A DNA stretch of 34,667 nucleotides from Pseudomonas sp. PB101. GTDB taxonomy: Bacteria > Pseudomonadota > Gammaproteobacteria > Pseudomonadales > Pseudomonadaceae. This document shows, piece by piece, positions 24,189 to 32,020 of this stretch. The stretch lies in NCBI RefSeq assembly GCF_009764265.1, contig NZ_RWIR01000032.1, positions 1-34,667 on the forward strand, read 5' to 3'. Positions within the stretch are counted from its first letter, which is position 1; each line of letters begins with the position of its first letter. A program made the position numbers and the translations under genes. The notes beneath the pieces were generated by a model. That model had not been told where the DNA came from, ran no database searches, and was given only the letters and a program-made list of their open reading frames with translations.

Positions 24189-24554
24189 TTAGCCGCGCAG
24201 CCAGGAATCAACGGTGGCTGCACCGTACTGTTCTTTCCAGGCTTTCAGGCCGCGGTGATTGCCGCCCTTGGTTTCAATCAGCTCGCCGGTGTGCGGGTTC
24301 TGATAAACCTTGACCACACGGGCGCGGCGGGTTTTAGGTGCGGCTGCCTGCAGCAGGCCGGATTTTGCCGGGTTTGGATCGAGAATGGCGATGATGTCGC
24401 GCAGACTCTTGCCGTAGGTTTTCATCAAACCCTGGAGCTTCTCTTCGAATTCGATTTCTTTCTTGAGCCCGGCATCATTCTTCAGCGATTCCAACTGCTT
24501 GAGCTGTTCTTGAAGGGCCTTTTCGGCTGCACGAAATTCAGCGAGTCTGGACAA
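24189..24554 (-). CDS. mvaU: MvaT/MvaU-family H-NS-like nucleoid protein, TTG start
   Basis: This 121-residue protein is a xenogeneic silencer of AT-rich DNA. The N-terminal coiled-coil dimerisation part (SRLAEFRAAEKALQEQL) and the C-terminal DNA-binding domain (VYQNPHTGELIETKGGNHRGL) with its GGN motif are clear. The best start is TTG at 24554, because the family begins SRLAEF and GGAG lies eight bases before it. A longer frame to 24596 would add an unlikely tail. The gene is isolated, with about 230 bp of AT-rich upstream DNA, and shares a terminator with the DUF4946 gene. It could equally be called MvaV or TurB by local naming. Confidence 0.88.
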   Translation of the reverse strand: MSRLAEFRAAEKALQEQLKQLESLKNDAGLKKEIEFEEKLQGLMKTYGKSLRDIIAILDPNPAKSGLLQAAAPKTRRARVVKVYQNPHTGELIETKGGNHRGLKAWKEQYGAATVDSWLRG

Positions 24555-24787
24555 TATCTTTACTCCAATAGTGTGTTTGGCTGATACCAACCGCAAACAA
24601 AGCTATAAGCCAAGAGCCTTGAAGCGACTCGGTGATAATGGCTCACCTGCCAATTTAGCGCAGGCATGAAAAATTGTAGTAGTTAATTGGCCAAGAGTAA
24701 ATCCTGTCTTTTTCTTCATGTAACGTCAGTAGTGTTTTGATTCAAATTGGTGCCTGTACTCGTTGTTTTATCGATTAAATTCGCCAG

Positions 24788-26320
24788 TTAATGGTCGCTT
24801 AATGCACTAATGAATTCTGCGGCCGGCATGGGTTTGCCGTACAGGTAACCTTGCAGGAAGTTGACCTGGTGAGCGCTCAGGTAATCACTCTGCTCACGGG
24901 TTTCGACACCTTCGGCCACGAGGGCAAGATCGAGTTTGACCGCCAGTTCGATGATGCTGTCGAGGAGGTGGCTAGTGAGAGTATCGACGCCGATCATGGC
25001 GACAAAGCTCTGGTCGATTTTCAGGAAATCGACATTGAACTGCCGCAGGTAGCCAAGGCTTGAGTGGCCCGTGCCGAAGTCGTCGATGGCGATTTTCACG
25101 CCCAGTTCGCGAAGTTGCTCGAACAGTTGCAGGGTGATGGCCGTGGGCTCGATCAGTTCACGTTCGGTCAGTTCCAGTACCAGATGGATCGAGCCCGGCT
25201 CGAACGCATCTAGAAACTCGCGACAATCCTTGACCAGTTCCAGGTCCTGGCAATGGCTGGCGGTGATGTTGATGCCAATATGAAACGGTTTGTTGAAGCT
25301 GGCCGATTTCGGTGCGAGCAGGGCAGCGGTTTGTCTCATCAGCGAGCGGGTCATCGGTACGATCAGGCCGGAGTGCTCGGCAAACGGAATGAACAGATCC
25401 GGACGTACCAGGCCTTCCCTTGGATGTTTCCAGCGCATCAGCACTTCAGCGCCGCACCAGCTTTTGCTGTCGCCATGCACCACGGGCTGGAAATACGGAA
25501 TGAACTCTTTAGCTTCCAGGGCGCGCTGCATTTCATGGGAGGGTGACGATGCGCGCTTTTGCAGGAAGTGACCGATTGCCCCGGCAAGCACGCCGAAGAA
25601 AATCAGCAGGCTGAACAGCGGCGGATATTCGCTGCTCATGTATCGCCAGGTTTCGCCTTTGGGGAAACCCGCTTCCACGGCGAAAGCATAATGCCCGGAG
25701 GTCAAGCGACTTTGCGCAACGGGCAACTCAGGCGCAGCGCCGGTATGAAACTTGCCGTCGGCGGACAACCAGTCTGGGCCAACTTGCAGCAACAGCAAGG
25801 TCTTGCGGCCGATCAGGCGCAGGATATTGCTCAAGTGATAACCATCGAGGGTCGTCAGCGCGCCTTTTTTTCCTTCGCTCAGGCGGTACACCAGCAAGGC
25901 GGTGTTGGGCGTTACCGGATTGCCGCTCATGAGCCATAACACGCCGTGGGTGTAGTCGCCGGGGTTGACCGTCTCCTGGTAGTCGCCGAACAGAGAGCTG
26001 CAATAGAGGTTGTTGTCCCACACCAGATTGGTGGAGCGCACGAAGGGGCGGCGGGTGACCTGTTCGCGCAGCGCCAGTTTGACGTCACTGCAACTTTGGC
26101 CCGCCAGCGGCAGCAATTCACGGGCGGCCTGGGCGGTGTTGTCGAGCATCAGGTCGAACTGGCGAACCGCTTCTTCGGCGATCTGTTCGGTGTCTTGCTT
26201 GAGCGCGCGCCCTGCTTGCACGTAGAGAATGGCGGCCCCCAGCAGCACCGGGAGCAAGCCACTGATCAGGGTGACCGCAATTCTTTTTCTGCGACTGCGG
26301 GTTTTGGCTTTCAGTGGCAT
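24788..26320 (-). CDS. Membrane c-di-GMP phosphodiesterase with CSS and EAL domains
   Basis: This 510-residue inner-membrane protein has a first helix (about 13-35), a periplasmic CSS domain with the paired cysteine motifs GQSCSD and LYCSSLFG, a second helix (about 231-250) and a cytoplasmic EAL domain (about 260-507). EAL catalytic elements look intact: EVLMRW in place of EAL, NITASH, LELTERE, DDFGTGHSSLGYL, KIDQSF, AEGVE and QGYLYGKPM. In CSS-EAL enzymes, periplasmic disulfide state (DSB system) modulates activity. It should therefore hydrolyse c-di-GMP in a redox-responsive way. The gene stands alone on the minus strand. Confidence 0.9.
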   Translation of the reverse strand: MPLKAKTRSRRKRIAVTLISGLLPVLLGAAILYVQAGRALKQDTEQIAEEAVRQFDLMLDNTAQAARELLPLAGQSCSDVKLALREQVTRRPFVRSTNLVWDNNLYCSSLFGDYQETVNPGDYTHGVLWLMSGNPVTPNTALLVYRLSEGKKGALTTLDGYHLSNILRLIGRKTLLLLQVGPDWLSADGKFHTGAAPELPVAQSRLTSGHYAFAVEAGFPKGETWRYMSSEYPPLFSLLIFFGVLAGAIGHFLQKRASSPSHEMQRALEAKEFIPYFQPVVHGDSKSWCGAEVLMRWKHPREGLVRPDLFIPFAEHSGLIVPMTRSLMRQTAALLAPKSASFNKPFHIGINITASHCQDLELVKDCREFLDAFEPGSIHLVLELTERELIEPTAITLQLFEQLRELGVKIAIDDFGTGHSSLGYLRQFNVDFLKIDQSFVAMIGVDTLTSHLLDSIIELAVKLDLALVAEGVETREQSDYLSAHQVNFLQGYLYGKPMPAAEFISALSDH

Positions 26321-26433
26321 TCGCGAATCCTGTCACGAAGTAGTAAGGCTCTCAAATGATGGCAGGGCAAAAACGCCTCCCATGAAGAGTTCGGGTATGG
26401 GCCATGATAGTTGGCCGTTGGCGGTTATGCCGC

Positions 26434-27306
26434 TCAATGCAAGTCAAGGCTTTGTGCCAGCTTGATAAAGGCCAGCGTCGCGGGTGATGCCTGGCGTCGG
26501 TCGAGCACCGCCAGGCCGACCTGGCGCAACACCGCCGGCGACAGCGGTTTTTTCACACAGCGGCGGTCAATCTGATCGGGCAATGAACCTTCGGCAACCA
26601 CCGTCACCCCGTCGCCCCGAGCGACGACATCCAGGGTGCTGATCAACTGCGAGCAGCGATAACGGATGTTGGGGGTCAGTCGGGCCGCAGTGAACAGGCG
26701 TGAAACCAGTTCCGAAGAACCGGCCTCGGTAAGGACAAACGGGAAGTCACAGAGGTCCTTCAGGCTCACGTTGTCAAAAACCGCCAGCGGGTGGCCGGCG
26801 GGCAGCAACGCGACCATCTGGTCCTCGATCAGCGCGACCGTGTCGAAGCGTTCCTCGGGCAACACCACAAAACCGATGTCGATCCGTCGTTCCTCCAGCC
26901 ACTGGAGCACCTGGCGGTCGGGGCCTTCGTCGACATGCACCTCGATGCCGGGATGGGCGGCGCGGTAGTGCTGCAAAATCAACGGCAACAATTTGATCGA
27001 TGACGTCGGGCCGAAGGAGCCGATACGCAGTGTGCCGCGTTTCATGCCCCGCGCATCCGCCGCTTCCTGGCGCAGGGTGTTGGCCAGGCCGAGCATTGCC
27101 CGGGCGCGCAGCAGCAACTGCTGGCCAATGTCGCTCAACTCGACCTGGGATTGATGCCGGCGCAACAACTCGACCCCCAATTCCAACTCCAGCGACTTCA
27201 AGGCATGGGACACCGCCGATTGGGAAATACCCAGGCGATTGGCCGCAGCGGTGAAGCCGTGGAGTTCGGCCACCAGGGAGAAGATCTCCAGTTGAGTGAG
27301 AGTCAT
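26434..27306 (-). CDS. LysR-family transcriptional regulator
   Basis: This 290-residue protein has an N-terminal winged helix-turn-helix (TAAANRLGISQSAVSHALKSLE, in short: residues about 18-40) and a C-terminal periplasmic-binding-like effector domain. It is divergent from an EamA transporter, 78 bp apart, and probably controls it. The start codon overlaps an inverted repeat (ATGAGT-GTTT-ACTCAT). The inducer cannot be told. Confidence 0.92.
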   Translation of the reverse strand: MTLTQLEIFSLVAELHGFTAAANRLGISQSAVSHALKSLELELGVELLRRHQSQVELSDIGQQLLLRARAMLGLANTLRQEAADARGMKRGTLRIGSFGPTSSIKLLPLILQHYRAAHPGIEVHVDEGPDRQVLQWLEERRIDIGFVVLPEERFDTVALIEDQMVALLPAGHPLAVFDNVSLKDLCDFPFVLTEAGSSELVSRLFTAARLTPNIRYRCSQLISTLDVVARGDGVTVVAEGSLPDQIDRRCVKKPLSPAVLRQVGLAVLDRRQASPATLAFIKLAQSLDLH

Positions 27307-27352
27307 GAGTGTTTACTCATTTTACGATGACTGGGTATTACTCGAATGATAC
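27305..27352. promoter_or_regulatory. Inverted repeats in the LysR/EamA intergenic region
   Basis: ATGAGT, four bases, ACTCAT (27305-27320) is a perfect inverted repeat overlapping the lysR start codon. GTATTACTCGAATGATAC (27335-27352) is an imperfect palindrome matching its reverse at 14 of 18 bases, of the form expected for a LysR-type binding site. These may serve autoregulation and EamA activation. Confidence 0.45.
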
Positions 27353-27384
27353 GTCATCTTCCCGACATCCGGTCCTGGAATCTT

Positions 27385-28329
27385 ATGACGATCTGCGAGC
27401 AATCCCTGTCAAAACCATCGGATCTTCCGGTGTACATGAAGCTGGCGGCGGTCACGATGGTATGGGGCGGCACCTTTGTTGCCGGACGTTATCTGGCCGA
27501 CAGCCTCAGCCCGCTACTGGCTGCCAGCCTGCGGTTCCTATTGGCCAGCGTGGCGTTGCTGCTGCTCGTACGCGCGCTGCGCACACCACTGGTTCGGCCG
27601 AATGCCCGGCAATGGCTGCAACTGTCGTTGCTTGGCTTTTTCGGGATCTTTTTCTACAACCTGTGCTTCTTTTATGGGCTGCACTACATCAATGCTTCAC
27701 GGGCATCCTTGATCGTGGCACTGAATCCGGCCGTGATCGGGCTGGCCTCCTGGCTGCTGTTCAAGGAGCGCTTGAACCGGGCGAAAGTCGTCGGCATCGC
27801 GATCTGCATGGCGGGCGCCAGCATGGTGATCGTCAGTCGTGACCCGCAAGTGCTGGCCGGTGGTGCCGATACCTGGCTCGGCGACCTGCTGATTTTTGGC
27901 TGTGTTCTCGGCTGGGGTGTCTACTCGATGTGCTCCCGGGAGCTGAACCAGGCCCTGGGGCCGGTGCAAACGGTGACGTATTCGATTCTGCTGGGCACCG
28001 CCATGCTCTGGATGACCTGCATCGTGCGGGGTGAGGTGAGTGTCGCGGCGATCGCCCACCTGGGTGCGCCGCAATGGTTGAGCCTTTTATACCTGGGCGT
28101 GCTGGGGTCGGCGCTGGCGTACATTGGCTACTACGACGGCATCCGCAAGATCGGCCCTACGCGTTCCGGGGTGTTCATTGCCCTGAACCCGCTGACGGCG
28201 GTCATCCTGGGTGCGCTGCTGCTGGACGAGCCGCTGACATTGGCCATGTGCCTGGGCGGCGGGTTGATACTGACGGGGATTTTCCTCTGCAACAAACCCC
28301 TTGCGCGGGCAGGGAAAAAGGGGATTTGA
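27385..28329 (+). CDS. EamA/DMT-family inner-membrane transporter
   Basis: This 314-residue protein has about ten hydrophobic helices in two EamA repeats; the first begins AAVTMVWGGTFVAGRYL and the second repeat starts near LGDLLIFGCVLGWGVYS. Such proteins export metabolites or amino acids. The ATG at 27385 is chosen over an earlier ATG at 27346 because the conserved helix follows shortly after. Control by the divergent LysR protein is likely. The substrate is unknown. Confidence 0.85.
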   Translation: MTICEQSLSKPSDLPVYMKLAAVTMVWGGTFVAGRYLADSLSPLLAASLRFLLASVALLLLVRALRTPLVRPNARQWLQLSLLGFFGIFFYNLCFFYGLHYINASRASLIVALNPAVIGLASWLLFKERLNRAKVVGIAICMAGASMVIVSRDPQVLAGGADTWLGDLLIFGCVLGWGVYSMCSRELNQALGPVQTVTYSILLGTAMLWMTCIVRGEVSVAAIAHLGAPQWLSLLYLGVLGSALAYIGYYDGIRKIGPTRSGVFIALNPLTAVILGALLLDEPLTLAMCLGGGLILTGIFLCNKPLARAGKKGI

Positions 28330-28436
28330 TACAGAAGGCGGACAAACTGATTTACGCTGTGTAGAATCAAGTTACGCATACAATAATAATCGTCTTCTGG
28401 CAGCAGAAGACTCGCCCGCAAGAGCCTTGGGTCAAA

Positions 28437-28541
28437 ATGAAGATATTCGGGTTTCAACTGATCTACGGTGACTTTCTCGCCCGCAGCGTGCGGGGCATCT
28501 CCTGTGCGCCGCCCACCGGTCTCAGCATTGCTAGCAACTGA
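28437..28541 (+). CDS. Possible short ORF upstream of hpd, 34 residues
   Basis: An ATG frame encodes MKIFGFQLIYGDFLARSVRG and ends in ...GLSIASN, 38 bp before hpd. No good ribosome site is visible, so it is only a candidate leader peptide or chance frame. The remainder of the 250-bp gap shows two TTACGC direct repeats near 28.35 kb and an AT-rich run, but no recognised regulator site. Confidence 0.25.
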   Translation: MKIFGFQLIYGDFLARSVRGISCAPPTGLSIASN

Positions 28542-28579
28542 CATTCGTTAATTTCTAACAGCATGATGAGGCGCCAACC

Positions 28580-29656
28580 ATGGCAGATCTATACGAAAAC
28601 CCGATGGGCCTGATGGGCTTTGAATTCATCGAGCTCGCATCGCCGACCCCGAACACCCTGGAGCCGATCTTCGAGATCATGGGCTTCACCAAGGTGGCGA
28701 GCCACCGTTCCAAGAACGTGCACCTGTATCGCCAGGGCGCGATCAACCTGATCCTCAACAACGAGCCCAACAGCGTGGCCTCGTACTTCGCGGCCGAGCA
28801 CGGCCCGTCGGTGTGCGGCATGGCGTTTCGCGTCAAGGATTCGCAGAAGGCCTACAAGCGTGCCCTGGAACTCGGCGCCCAGCCGATCCACATTGAAACC
28901 GGCCCGATGGAACTGAATCTGCCGGCGATCAAAGGCATCGGCGGTGCGCCGCTGTACCTGATCGACCGTTTCGGTGAAGGCAGCTCGATCTATGACATCG
29001 ACTTCGTGTTCATTGAAGGCGTTGACCGTCATCCGGTCGGTGCCGGCCTGAAGATCATCGATCACCTGACTCACAACGTGTATCGCGGTCGCATGGCCTA
29101 CTGGGCCAACTTCTACGAGAAGCTGTTCAACTTCCGCGAAATCCGCTACTTCGACATCAAGGGTGAGTACACCGGCCTGACCTCCAAGGCCATGACCGCA
29201 CCCGATGGCATGATCCGCATTCCGTTGAACGAAGAGTCGTCCAAGGGTGCCGGGCAGATCGAAGAGTTCCTGATGCAGTTCAACGGCGAGGGCATCCAGC
29301 ACGTTGCTTTCCTGTCCGATGACCTGCTCAAGACCTGGGATCACCTGAAAGGCATCGGCATGCGCTTCATGACCGCGCCGCCGGAGACCTACTACGAAAT
29401 GCTCGAAGGCCGTTTGCCGAACCACGGCGAGCCAGTGGGCGAACTGCAGGCACGGGGCATTCTGCTGGACGGTTCGTCCGAGTCGGGCGACAAGCGTCTG
29501 CTGCTGCAGATCTTCTCGGAAACCCTGATGGGGCCGGTGTTCTTCGAATTCATCCAGCGCAAGGGTGACGATGGTTTCGGCGAAGGCAACTTCAAGGCAC
29601 TGTTCGAATCCATCGAGCGTGACCAGGTGCGTCGTGGTGTTCTCTCTACCGACTAA
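28580..29656 (+). CDS. hpd: 4-hydroxyphenylpyruvate dioxygenase
   Basis: This 358-residue Fe(II) enzyme converts 4-hydroxyphenylpyruvate to homogentisate in tyrosine catabolism, the step that also feeds pyomelanin formation. Length matches the well-studied P. fluorescens enzyme. Iron ligands are His162 (IIDHLTHNV), His241 ([11 protein letters not shown]) and Glu323 (FFEFIQR), one higher than the numbering without the initiator Met. The rest of the homogentisate pathway is not in the window. The gene has a high-expression codon pattern and is followed by a REPIN. Confidence 0.97.
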   Translation: MADLYENPMGLMGFEFIELASPTPNTLEPIFEIMGFTKVASHRSKNVHLYRQGAINLILNNEPNSVASYFAAEHGPSVCGMAFRVKDSQKAYKRALELGAQPIHIETGPMELNLPAIKGIGGAPLYLIDRFGEGSSIYDIDFVFIEGVDRHPVGAGLKIIDHLTHNVYRGRMAYWANFYEKLFNFREIRYFDIKGEYTGLTSKAMTAPDGMIRIPLNEESSKGAGQIEEFLMQFNGEGIQHVAFLSDDLLKTWDHLKGIGMRFMTAPPETYYEMLEGRLPNHGEPVGELQARGILLDGSSESGDKRLLLQIFSETLMGPVFFEFIQRKGDDGFGEGNFKALFESIERDQVRRGVLSTD

Positions 29657-29674
29657 GCCGTTACACCGATAACG

Positions 29675-29765
29675 CTGTGGGAGCGAGCCTGCTCGCGAAA
29701 GCGGTGTATCAGTCACTATAAAAGTTGGCTGATACGACGCCTTCGCGAGCAGGCTCACTCCCACA
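29675..29765. repeat. REPIN copy F (GAGC-type arms, different spacer)
   Basis: TGTGGGAGCGAGCCTGCTCGCGAA and its inverse (TTCGCGAGCAGGCTCACTCCCACA, given here as the reversed arm to 29765) enclose a spacer with its own inverted repeat GTATCAG/CTGATAC. The CGTTGACGACC motif of other copies is missing. The left flank ACACCGATAACGC equals that of copy C. Confidence 0.8.
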
Positions 29766-29782
29766 TTTGTTTTTGCGTGTGC

Positions 29783-30664
29783 TTAAGGCCTGCGCTGCCG
29801 CATCAGATGCTTGAACCCTTCGAACACCAGCACCAGCACCGCCATCCAGATCGGAATGTACGTCAGCCACTCACCGGCCTTGATGCTCTCCCCAAGCAAC
29901 AACGCCACGCCCAGCAGCAGCACCGGTTCGACGTAGCTCAACAAGCCGAACAGGCTGAACGGCAGCAGGCGGCTGGCAATGATGTAGACCACCAGCGCCG
30001 ACGCGCTGATCACGCCGAGCAGCGGGATCAACAGCGACAACCATGGATGCTGGTCAAACACGCCGAAACCTTGCGCGCCGCTCTGGACGAACCAGACCGC
30101 GACCGGCAGCGTCAATGCCATGTCCAGCCACAAGCCACCGAGATTGTCCGTTGCCAGCCGTTTGCGAACGACGAAGTAGGTCGGGTAACCCATGCAGACC
30201 AGCAAGGTCGCCCAGGAAAAACCACCGACCTGATACACCTCGTTGATCACGCCCAGGCAGGCGAACACCACGGCGATTTTTTGCAGATAGGACAAGCGTT
30301 CGCCATAAGCGATCCGCCCGGTCAACACCATGGTTAGCGGCAACAGGAAGTAACCGAGGGACACGTCCAGGCTGTAACCGTTCAGCGGTGCCCACATGAA
30401 CAGCCACAATTGCACGGCGAGCAGGGCGGAGGAGGCGATCAGCGCGCCGATCAGTTTCGGATTGGCAATGGCGCGCCGAACGATCTCCAGCACGCGCTTC
30501 CATTCGCCGGACACCACCATGAACACGGTCATGCACGGGACGGTCAGCAGCATGCGCCAACCGAAGATTTCCACGCCGCTCAAGGGCGTGAGCAGCGATG
30601 TGTAGTAATACATGACGGCAAACAGCACCGAGGCTGAAACCGATAGAGCGATACCTTTAGACAA
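29783..30664 (-). CDS. rarD: RarD/EamA-type transporter, TTG start
   Basis: This 293-residue inner-membrane protein has about ten helices. The typical RarD features are the N-terminal SKGIALSVSASVLFAVMYYY and EIFGWRMLLTVPC, then WLFMWAPLNGYSLDVSLGYF and the end SYVEPVLLLGVA. The start is TTG at 30664 because homologous RarD proteins begin at this Ser-Lys-Gly and GAGG lies just upstream; no ATG fits. RarD is annotated as a chloramphenicol-sensitive protein, but its substrate is not known. It is the second DMT transporter in this window. Confidence 0.82.
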   Translation of the reverse strand: MSKGIALSVSASVLFAVMYYYTSLLTPLSGVEIFGWRMLLTVPCMTVFMVVSGEWKRVLEIVRRAIANPKLIGALIASSALLAVQLWLFMWAPLNGYSLDVSLGYFLLPLTMVLTGRIAYGERLSYLQKIAVVFACLGVINEVYQVGGFSWATLLVCMGYPTYFVVRKRLATDNLGGLWLDMALTLPVAVWFVQSGAQGFGVFDQHPWLSLLIPLLGVISASALVVYIIASRLLPFSLFGLLSYVEPVLLLGVALLLGESIKAGEWLTYIPIWMAVLVLVFEGFKHLMRQRRP

Positions 30665-30754
30665 GCTGTCCTCGCGAGGTTGAAGGTGAAACGGGGCGCG
30701 CAGGATACGTGGTTTTGGCGCCGAATATTGACCAATCAATCAACACCGGCCAAC

Positions 30755-30782
30755 TGTGGGAGCGAGCAGGCTCGCTCCCACA
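30755..30782. repeat. Spacer-less REP pair, perfect palindrome
   Basis: TGTGGGAGCGAGC, two bases (AG), GCTCGCTCCCACA: two REP arms with no spacer. It lies between the rarD start and the stop of the aldo/keto reductase gene (both minus strand) and, as RNA, would form a strong hairpin after the latter. Confidence 0.8.
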
Positions 30783-30799
30783 ATGGATCATGTGTTCAT

Positions 30800-31813
30800 T
30801 CAGATACCGCGCGGTGTACGCCCCGACACGAAATGGCTCACATCATTGAACCCCGGTGTCGACGCATGCCCCGGTGTCACCAGCGAATCGATGAACGCCT
30901 CGTCCTCGGCCGTGATCTTCACCGCTTGCGCCTTAGTGTAGGCGTCCCATTGCGCTTCGGTACGCGGCCCGACAATGGCCGAGGTGACGGCGCTGTTGTT
31001 CAGCACCCAGGCAATCGCGAACTCGACGATGCCGACGCCGCGCTCCCGGGTGTATTGCTGGATTTGCCCGGCGATACGCAGGGACTCGACGCGCCATTCG
31101 GTTTCCAGGATGCGTTTGTCCTGGCGTCCGGCACGGCTGTCGGCGTCCGGTTTCACATCCGGCGCATATTTGCCGCTGAGCACCCCGCGCGCCAGCGGGC
31201 TGTAGGGCACCACGCCGAGGCCGTAGCTGTGCGCGGCCGTGATCTGCTCGGTTTCAGCCTGGCGGTTGACGATGTTGTACAGCGGCTGGCTGATCACCGG
31301 GCGGTCAACGCCCAGTCTGTCGGCCACACGGATGACTTCGGCAATGCGCCAGCCACGGTAGTTCGACAGGCCCCAATAGCGGACTTTGCCCTGGCGGATC
31401 AGGTCGCCGATGGCCGACACCGTCACCTCCAGCGGCGTGTTGTGGTCTTCGCGGTGCAGGTAATAGATGTCGAGGTAGTCGGTGCCCAGGCGCGTCAGGC
31501 TGGCCTCGATGCCATTGAACAGGTGCTTGCGGTTCAAGCCGCTGCGGTTGGGCACGCCGTCCACGGGGCCGAAGCCGACCTTGGTGGCGAGCACCCACTC
31601 ATGACGGCGGCTGGCGATGGCCTCGCCGACGATCTCTTCGGACCGGCCATGGGTGTAGACGTCGGCGGTGTCGATGAAATTGACGCCCTGGTCCCATGCC
31701 TTGTCGATGATGCGCAGGGAGTCTTCGGTGCTGGTCTGTTCGCCGAACATCATGGTGCCCAGGGTCAGGGTGGACACCTGCAGACCCGAATGACCCAGCG
31801 TGCGGTAGCTCAT
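30800..31813 (-). CDS. Aldo/keto reductase
   Basis: This 337-residue NADPH-dependent oxidoreductase has a TIM-barrel. The catalytic tetrad fits Asp and Tyr in FIDTADVYTHGRSE, Lys in VLATKVGFG and His in IYYLHRED. The cofactor-binding region near the C terminus (SAIVGPRTEAQWD) is typical. The start at 31813 has AAGGA about seven bases upstream. It resembles the AKR11/YghZ-like group; its carbonyl substrate is unknown. The stop is followed by the perfect REP palindrome. Confidence 0.87.
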   Translation of the reverse strand: MSYRTLGHSGLQVSTLTLGTMMFGEQTSTEDSLRIIDKAWDQGVNFIDTADVYTHGRSEEIVGEAIASRRHEWVLATKVGFGPVDGVPNRSGLNRKHLFNGIEASLTRLGTDYLDIYYLHREDHNTPLEVTVSAIGDLIRQGKVRYWGLSNYRGWRIAEVIRVADRLGVDRPVISQPLYNIVNRQAETEQITAAHSYGLGVVPYSPLARGVLSGKYAPDVKPDADSRAGRQDKRILETEWRVESLRIAGQIQQYTRERGVGIVEFAIAWVLNNSAVTSAIVGPRTEAQWDAYTKAQAVKITAEDEAFIDSLVTPGHASTPGFNDVSHFVSGRTPRGI

Positions 31814-31905
31814 GAGGAAATCCTTTTGCCAGAGGGAAAGGCTCAATCAGATACCAGAATCGTGACCGGGAGCAAACGCAAATCTCAAACACACTCGAAC
31901 CAAAC

Positions 31906-32005
31906 TGTAGGAGCGAGCCTGCTCGCGAAGAACTTCAGGACACCACGTTTATCCAGGATAAACGCGTTATCGTTGACGTCCATCGCGAGCAGGCTCGCTC
32001 CTACA
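31906..32005. repeat. REPIN copy H (GAGC-type arms, shared spacer)
   Basis: TGTAGGAGCGAGCCTGCTCGCGA and its inverse enclose a spacer with GTTTATCC-A-GGATAAAC (31948-31964), a hairpin, and CGTTATCGTTGACGTCCATCGC. The latter is the motif found in the CCGG-type copies A to D. Confidence 0.85.
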
Positions 32006-32020
32006 GTGATCAGGTGCTGG

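Noticed and set aside
28330..28579. TyrR/PhhR-type box before hpd
   Set aside because: TGTA and TACG occur near 28.36 kb but the spacing does not match TGTAAA-N6-TTTACA.
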